Part shown: positions 56,477-64,000 of the stretch, piece by piece
How positions within the stretch are numbered: position 1 is the first letter of the stretch
Layout of the letters: each line of letters begins with the position of its first letter
From: Dipteris shenzhenensis
Lineage: Eukaryota; Polypodiophyta; Polypodiopsida; Gleicheniales
Strand: one strand, 5' to 3'
NCBI GenBank assembly: GCA_047967505.1
Contig: CM106538.1
DNA: 64,000 bases
Translations under genes and position numbers: made by a program
Notes under the pieces: generated by a model
What the model was told of the DNA's origin: nothing
Databases searched by the model: none
What the model saw: the letters and a program-made list of their open reading frames with translations, nothing else

Positions 56477-56720
56477 CTAGACCTCAAGAGAGAGCAACCA
56501 TCCAATCGTCTTGCCCCCTCCCTACACAAATGGATGGTTATAGACGTGGCAATCTGATTGTAGAAATAGGCGTGGGATGGTAAGTTGCCTTTTCCCATGT
56601 CCCGCTCTTTCTCAAGTAAGCAGCTATCTGCACTATGATCATTCGCATCATCATGCTCTTTATGTGAATGTCATCATTTCACACACACTAGTGGAGTAGC
56701 TAGCAATACCTACATGTGCA
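56477..56720. repeat. Direct repeat copy 2 (about 245 bp)
   Basis: Counterpart of 55626-55875 (shared TCGTCTTGCCCC, TGGATGGTTATAGA, GCTATCT.CACTATGAT, TAGCTAGCA). Could be part of a tandem duplication or solo termini of an unidentified element. Confidence 0.8.
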
Positions 56721-59370
56721 CTTATCAAGACCCTTTGTTTGAATCTACGAATACATTGCAGGTAAAAATACAGACACCAAAACATTCCTCTTAGCCTACC
56801 AGGTGTATGCTTGCAAAGTATTCTATTGATTATCATGATCACCATCACTGTCATTATCATTATGGCTAGGTTCCATGTAGAATATACAAAAGTGTGTGAA
56901 ATTGTATAAAACCTTAAAATAGTGTGTAAAAATGGTGTAATATATTCCAAAACACATTAATAGCAATTTGAGTAAAGGGTTTGTGGGGATCCACTCAAAA
57001 CTTGTAAAGAATTATCACTATCATTATCCTAAGTTGGAGGGTCACAATCAATAACATTAGATTGAGTTTCGCTTTAAGAAGATAAGATATTTTTTCATAG
57101 ATTCCTTACTTCTTGGGAGCATTTCCTTGCTATTTCAATGTGTGATTCTCATTTAGAAGTCCCTCTTAATAGACCCTAACTATGCTACCATATTGCATTC
57201 ACTCCATAATCTATATGTTAAAGTTTCTATTAAACATGTTGTAGTGGTCTATCCATGTCTATTGTTGAAGGGGTTTTGGTTTTTGGGTCAAGATTCAAAG
57301 AGCTAGTTCGAGGGTTTGGATGCCTCATTGGCTTACAAAGTATCCTTCTTAATCTACTATGCAAAAGCTAAAATGTATAACAACGTCTTCACTCACAAGA
57401 CATACACCATGAAGGAAATAGAGAGGAAAGTATATAGAATGCGAATGGCCATTTCATTAATACATGTTGAAGCCATTGAACATGAGAACTTCTCTTGAAA
57501 TAATGCACCCATCCAAGTTCCTTCACAACACCTTAGTCAGTCAAGGAAGTCTACAAGGCAAAGAAGGACATCCCATTCTCGAGGGGTCACTATGTATAAA
57601 CCCTCTATATCACGTGCCTTCATGGTCTATTTCTAAAATCCCTTATCTATAAATTCTTCATTATTAAAATAAACACTTTTTCTATCCAAATCTATAAATT
57701 TTTCCCAAATTTTTTTTAAATACTCCCTCATGTAAATTAACTTTTGTAAAATTTAGAAATTAAAAATATCCTTCTCTTGAACTCACTTGATAGGGTTACA
57801 TATGATGAGTGACCCCTCTACATCCCATTTCGAAGAAGAATATAAAAGAGTGATTGAAGACATGCCTAGCTTCCCATGCTCTTGTTGTGGGTCCTTGATG
57901 TTCAAACGAAAACTTAAAAAATAAGTGAACGATGTTGTATTCTTATCAATCAATCATATTTCATCCCTGATTTGATGCAATAGAGGTCCATAAGGAATCC
58001 TTACAAACCACGCCTCAATTTTGATTCTCTACCACAAACCAAAACACGGATTTGTGCATGCCAAAATATATTCTGCATTGAGCATTGTTATGTCATCTTT
58101 TGCTCACTACCAATGAGAACTTTTGACCTTGCAGCTTATTCCTATCAATCCTGAGCTTGAAGGATTGTGTAATCTGTCCACACGAGTATGTACCCTTTGA
58201 ATATGGTCCACTACTCAACTTTTAATCAATCTTTTTTGAAGGATTGCATTGTTTGTCCACACGAATATATAAATGAACGTCACACAAATTACAATGGCCT
58301 ATTATAGATTCATTGGCTATCCCTGAAATGAATATATCAAAGAACAATTGATAAATCATGACTGATGATTCAGAGTACGATATTACATAAAGATAAGCAA
58401 ATCGAATTTGTTATCACAATCAGATTGAAGATATTTCTTATGTTAGTGTACCACAACAATACACATATAGCTGGAAATCGACTAATAAACTCATTTAAGA
58501 AACCCAAAGTCAAATTAGGCAACATATCAACTTGTTCTACTGTGCAACTCTCATAATGCCCAAGGGAGAGTATGCAAAGTGCCTTTCAAGTATATTAGAA
58601 ATAACTTTTGAAGAAAGGATGCATACTCCTATTGGATGCCGTCCCTCATACATTATTATGTATTTCTTCAATATGCGTGGTTTATTCTAGAGATTAATGC
58701 TAAAATGAATGTGTCTCCTTATATATGTCAGATCTCTACAGAATCTCTACTGGGCAATTCTAAAATATTAATGGCTTATCTAACATCAACCTCCTTGTCA
58801 GTAAGGATGTAATTCCTTTTTCAACATTTAGAGATTGATAGCATTTGCATTTGAAATGTGTCCATGCATAAGAGGCACATAATACATCTTTTAATTATTC
58901 TAGATCATACATGACCAAGTACAACTCTATAAATGTCCTTGTTCTCTTTCCTTTGTTGTTGTCTACACACAGATGTATCATGGATTCATGTGTTTGCATT
59001 AGGAATTATACAATTTGAACAATCTATATCTTAACTCCCATTAGTGAGTTGGTGACTATGGCTGATAGAGGTTACCATGAATGGCCTTATCCTTATCCGT
59101 GACATTCACTACAACCATTTACACTAATGGCAATAGTTATTTTGATAGAAACTACATAGATTTCTTTTTTAAAAAGACAAAAAGCATCGAAATAGCCATC
59201 TATATAAGCATCACAATAATTGTCCATATAATTTTGATATAAATGTTGATATATATATTCATGTATCGATGTTTATCTCAACTCTATTAACCTTTAAAAA
59301 AATAGAAATGGTTTTTATGATTCTTATTTACGAGAGATTAGGGCTAAAATTGCTCCAATCTTCCCTAAAA
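56721..59370. other. Unassigned AT-rich region
   Basis: No ORF beyond about 60 codons, no recognised protein motif, no clear repeats. Confidence 0.5.
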
Positions 59371-59374
59371 TTGT

Positions 59375-59463
59375 GTGCGTGTGTGTGTGTGTGTAAATTT
59401 TGTGTGTGTGTGTGCATGCACGTGCGCATGCGTGCACACACACACGCACGCATGTGTGTGTAC
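59375..59463. repeat. (GT)n/(CA)n alternating purine-pyrimidine tract
   Basis: Two GT runs are followed by GCATGCACGTGCGCATGCGTGC-like alternation (59411-59435) and a CA run, nearly all strictly alternating. The GT and CA arms are also mutually inverted, so the tract could form left-handed DNA or a hairpin. Confidence 0.85.
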
Positions 59464-59953
59464 AAGGATTAATCAAAGACACTTTGTAAAACTTTCATTT
59501 GATATACATTCGAGGATATAAGCCAACCTAGCATACCATAACAAGTAGCATGACATCCTTGCTAGTCACTATTAGACTATTCTCCCCCTTTCTCTAATTC
59601 ATCAATCAAAGGTGCCTCCCCCTTCCTCTGAGTCCTCCATGCTATAATGATTGTAGGTTGAGGCCTCATCAAATGCATAATCTTCATTATAACAACCATT
59701 TTTTATCCACCAGTGTGTTCCATCTTTACCAACCATTGTTCATGGATGTGAAGGTTGACCTCACGATTCTACACATGGAAGACAAAAAGATACATATTGG
59801 GAATCCCTCTTGCTACTACTGAACATGTTTGCATAAATTAAATTATGATTTAAAGTTCAAGAATTTCTTACATCAAAGAAGACACGATTAAAATCTTCAC
59901 CCCTATAGATCAACTTGTCTCACTGAGGGCAATGGTACCATGGTCATATGCAT

Positions 59954-60310
59954 AACTGTCAGCTGCCCCTTAGTTGGGGGGTCCCAGGGGGGCCAGTGGC
60001 CCCCCTAGTGGGGGTTCAGGGGCGAGAGCCCCCGAGGTGATGATATAGGGAATATTCCTTGAATATTCCATGGACGACTAGTCGGTTCCACCGACTAGGT
60101 TGACTGGTCGGTTCCACTAGCTAGGTTGATTTGACTATTGCCCTCATAGCTATAAAGAGGCGACCTCCCCAATCCATTGTACCAGATCAGATTTTCCAAC
60201 ACAGATCTTCCAGCTAGTAGCTCTTCACCTAGTATCTGTCTAGATCACCATCTAAGCTCCACTATGGGAGTGCACGGGTGGATGGAGCCATCATCTATAC
60301 TACATCAGTA
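59954..60310 (+). repeat. Probable LTR (solo or truncated)
   Basis: Begins TGTCAGCTGCC and is GC-rich at first, with inverted GGGGGGCCAGTGGCCCCCC (about 59988-60006) and a GGGGTTCAGGGGCGAGAGCC block, a composition often seen at the 5' end of plant LTRs. Later come GACTAGTCGGTTCCACCGAC repeats and a TATAAAGAGG box near 60151. No PBS or second copy was seen, so the right edge is approximate. Confidence 0.45.
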
Positions 60311-62035
60311 TTGAAGGAAAAAAAATTTCGTCTCCAGTTTGCTGTGTACTCTCTATTCTTTGTTCAATTTCTATTCCACTGCACCGTGTAATTTAACATC
60401 GTACAAAACAATGAGAAAAAGTCCCAACTATGTACACACTCATGCAAGCAGACACAAGTGGACTCCAAACTAGGGCTAGAGGAATGAGGACTCTCATCAC
60501 CTAGATCGCAATATATAGATAAAAGAGGATAACCTCTCAGCCACATGGATTGCAACCATTAGGATGTGGAGGTGCATATAATACTCCTACCCTACGGTCC
60601 AAACCATATGATATATGCACACCTAAACATAGTACAAATGTAGTGCAAAATGTGCACATATGCCTAGTTAGGATCTGACATGGATGGCCAATATGTTAAC
60701 CCTAGAAATGAATTAACATGCACCCACTCGAAAGTACATCGTTTCCATGGAATGTGTATGTGAAAAGTACATCAATGCAAGTGCAAAATACAGGGGATAG
60801 AAAGATATGGGTCAAGGAGGAAAAGTATGTAGTGTCAAGGAGAGTGATCGCTCTCCATAGTCTCAAGTCTGTAGTCTCAGGTCTGAGTGATCCCCCCCCT
60901 TCGGGATCAAGCATATCCAGCCATGACTCAGGATCGAAGGGAGAGAGCCCGAGTCAAAGATCTCCTAAAAAGCCAAGTGAAGGGGGGTATGAATGCACTC
61001 CTAGAAGCACCTAAAGAAAGCCTAAGATAGCCCATTCTCCCCAGGGCACTTCTGGGATCAAAGAGCCCAAAGGGCCTCCTAAAGCTTTGCATCCAAAAAA
61101 GGGTGCATCTAGCTGACACTCCAGGATACCACCTTTGGAATGTGCCAATGAAGTGTATAATCCATGTCAATGATGGCTGAGATGAGGGAGGCTCCCCCAC
61201 CTCTAAAGTACACGCTACTCCACCTGGGTCGCAAATGAAAATAGGGAAGTAAAAGTGAAGGTACGTAACTCCAAGAGGTCACTAAATATGATGTTAATGA
61301 AGCATAGGTCAATGTGGATGGTGTCAATGAAGCACAAGTAGAATCTCAGATACATACCTAAATATCAAATATATATTCTATAGGGTATTCCTCTGGCAAT
61401 ATCCTGTAATAATCATATGTCAAAAAACATCTCCAAATGTGTCACTAAAGTATCCATGGATGTGCAAACATTATGTAATGATCGGGTTCTCGTAGATGAA
61501 TGTGGGGTGTAGACCGGTGAAGGATTATGCTAGATTAGGGAGGTACTCAATGATGAGGTATGAAGGCTTAGAGGGGTGATTGATGTTGAGGATAACTCAA
61601 GGGTGCCTTCCTAGGTGCCAAGAGAGAAGGATCATATTGCATAACGTCCCACTAAAGCTTTGAATGAAAAAAGTTGAGATGGTCCTATAATTGTGTCAAG
61701 AAGAATGGCAAATGCTGAACTGCCATCACGAGTAATGGATGTCAAAAGTTAAAATCTTCATGTGAAATCCATGGACTATGAAGTGCATCACTAATCTCAT
61801 CAAATGCATACTCAAGAAATGGTACTAAGTCCCACAAATCATCATAGCTACAAAGAACAAGTGTCATGTAGCTAATGAGGCCATAGTCATGATGTGGAGG
61901 TGGCATACAACAAGGAGGGGAAGCAGGAGTGTGTCCATGTGAGTGTGCACCACCATGCTCAATATGCACAACGTATGTGATGAATACAATCGCCCACAAG
62001 TACAAAAGTAAATACACTATTGAGTAAAAGGTTGA
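60311..62035. other. Unassigned region, no supported gene
   Basis: Only short ORFs without family motifs. GC content is slightly higher near 60840-61200. Nothing repetitive stands out. Confidence 0.45.
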
Positions 62036-62690
62036 TGCTACACAACGGGAAGTGTGAAGGAGAAAAGAAAAAAGAAAAGAAAGAAGGAGGAAGAATAAGA
62101 TAAAGGAGAGGGACGTGGTGGGAAATGAAAACTTGAAAGAGGGGAAAAAGGTGGAGAGGTAAAATATATAAAGGGGGGGTAAGAGGGGTGGAGGGGGTAA
62201 TGTGGGAGTTTTAACAAAATGAGAGAAAATAAGAAAAAAAAGGGGTTCTATGTAAAAGGGAGGTGAGGTGGAGAGGGTAAAGGAAAAAGGGCAAATGAGA
62301 AAATTTTAAAGAATAAATAACAAAAAAGGGGGGATTTAATTTTGTAAATGAGTGATGGGGTAAATGAGGTGGTATGTGATGTGGAAGGGGGTTAGGTGGA
62401 TGAATGAGGGTGTATGAGGAAATAAGGGGGTAGCTGAGAGGAAGAGGTATGATTGGAGGGTGGAACGAGGGGTAGAGAGATAGGGGTGAGGTGCCACAGG
62501 TGGAGATAGAGGATGTGAGGTGGCACATAGAGGGTGTGAGGTGGAGTGTTTATGTGGAGGGATAAGATGGTGGTGAGGTGGAGTGAGTAAGCTGTGTGTG
62601 AGGTGGTTAGTAGTGTGTGGATGGGGGTCAGAGGGATAGGTTGCTCTATGGAGGGGAAAGGGTGAGGTTGTTAAGGGGATCTGGTAATGG
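62036..62690. repeat. Purine-rich low-complexity region
   Basis: The plus strand is dominated by A and G with recurrent GGTGGAG, GAGGTGG and GGGGTAA strings; there are G runs of 4-7. ORFs on the other strand (Pro/Ser/Leu-rich) are artefacts. Confidence 0.8.
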
Positions 62691-64000
62691 AGTTTGCCAT
62701 TATGCTACTATCAACCATGCCTCACCTCATCCTTCTTCGCTCATGTTTGCTTGCCTTATCTTTTGATGCATTTAAGGGTCTTTACAGACCACCATAAGTT
62801 GCCCAAAGGGTGCCTATTGTTGGGTCACTTAAAAAATGGGATGGACTGGTTGTCAACCCAACCATCCGAACATGGCATTAAAAGTTTGTGCACCCAAACA
62901 TGGAATTACAAATTTTAACAGCCAATTTATTGGGTTCATTTAAGTGGGAAAGCCATCCATTGGCTAGAAGAATGGGTGCCCAACAGCCAAAGTTAGCTAT
63001 ACATGGATGGGGAGATTTTGAGCATGACATCGCAAACAAGTAGGACACAAGGAGAAGAGTGTGGTGGGCAGTGTATAAAGCCCTTAGCACCTACCATTGT
63101 TTTTCTTTTTGCCATTGGCTATGAGGAGTGTGTATGGAGAGCAAGCCTCAATGTGTAGAGACCCTAAACGTTGATTTTGTTCATAGGTTGCCAGCTCATG
63201 TCTCAGCTTGTGCTCCTCTCTCTCATTCTCTTCTTGATACGGTGTTGCTCTTCATCTTTAAGAGTGTAGCACACTGTAGTCTTCTACCTTGTGTATCATG
63301 TCCTCGATCTTCTACAAAATGAGATTCACTTTGACAAAACTAAATCATATGGTGGTGACCACGCTCTTCAGTCATTGCACACTTTCAAACCTTATTCCCT
63401 AAAGCTTTTATACTTTTCAATCTCAACATTGCACACTTTTGATAACCTTATTATGGGTGCATCAATTTTATGAGCAAAAAACTATGACCAGGTCTATTCG
63501 AGCAAGTTTTTCAAAAGAGTTAAAAAATTGTATTTCTTTAGCAAACATGGTCTTAACAATTTTATTTTCACTAGAACTAGATCCCTTTATCAAAACATAT
63601 ACAGAATTATCACTCATTCAATTCTACATAACACAAATTTTCTTCTTCATAGACATCCTTTGTACCCCTGTTATTACCTCAAAAGAGTGTTGAAAAATAA
63701 TCCATTTAAGAAACATCCCTCATAATCACTCTCAATGTAATAATATATTACACATATAATTACCTATCAAACACATTTATACCAATATGACAAGAGCTTT
63801 CTAGTGTTTTAATAGCATAAATAACTAGATATTTATGGATATGTTTCTAAAGAAGTTTAAATTACTATAAATAAGTATTAACTTGGGCTTATATATCACT
63901 CTCATAAATTTATGTAATATTTAATACTATATATGCAAGATCTAACCCCATAAATGTGCTTCAATGGGGTTTTCCAATCAATTTGAGTGGCTGAATGGCT
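62691..64000. other. Unassigned AT-rich end of window
   Basis: Short ORFs only; no motifs, terminal repeats or RNA genes recognised. Confidence 0.5.

Noticed and set aside
1-64000. tRNA, rRNA and telomere-type (TTTAGGG)n repeats
   Set aside because: I looked for them while reading and saw none; a covariance-model scan would be the proper test.

Overview
This window looks like intergenic, transposon-filled DNA from a large land-plant genome. The evidence is several nested LTR retrotransposons with plant-type primer sites (TGGTATCAGAGC, initiator tRNA-Met), a Ty1/copia gag of the plant UBN2 kind, spliceosomal introns with GTAAGT donors, and no ordinary host gene that I can support. I cannot fix the species. 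The DUF7869-type transposase and the Penelope-like element would fit a fern, lycophyte, bryophyte or gymnosperm.

The main object is a single giant DNA transposon of about 31 kb, 226-31212. It is bounded by perfect 27-bp terminal inverted repeats and sits inside one copy of a >=1.2-kb direct repeat. The other copy of that repeat, 35219-36420, is intact and gives the empty target site within the same window, so both ends are fixed to the base, with a CT target duplication. The transposon carries: (a) an intact 1156-codon transposase-like gene on the right (26348-29818, +; DUF8039-like N-terminus, DUF7869/RNase H-like core); (b) on the left, reading outward on the minus strand, a large multi-exon gene whose first exon encodes a protein with a DGQH/ParB-like and a degenerate DNA-methyltransferase-like segment (6348-9548), and whose following exons encode three tandem Ulp1/C48 cysteine protease domains (2328-6246) broken by in-frame stops; (c) a small intact 150-aa ORF (746-1198, -); (d) subterminal repeats at both ends; and (e) a 16-kb core of simple repeats, a C-rich minisatellite with a NotI-containing palindrome, and about 11 kb of a ~181-bp satellite, part of it recently duplicated as a 2.25-kb block.

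The direct repeats that host the giant transposon flank a frameshifted Penelope-like reverse transcriptase (about 32650-34116), so I read 1-36420 as a Penelope-like element with pseudo-LTRs. To its right lies a decayed Ty3/gypsy element (5' LTR 36431-36706; gag, protease and RT pieces to about 48360). Its gag is split by a non-autonomous LTR element (38799-44840), whose own 3' LTR is split by a younger gag-only copia-type element (42010-44647, TSD ATTTT). Further right are a decayed coiled-coil ORF, a copia RT-RNase H fragment with its 3' LTR (about 52110-53861), a hAT-type BED zinc-finger fragment between direct repeats (55626-56720), a GT microsatellite, a probable LTR (59954-60310), and otherwise unassigned AT-rich or purine-rich DNA.

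Inferred order of events: Penelope-like element; then, independently, the giant transposon in its left repeat and the gypsy element beside its right repeat; then the two nested LTR elements. Functions are inferred from motifs read by eye; no database search was run.
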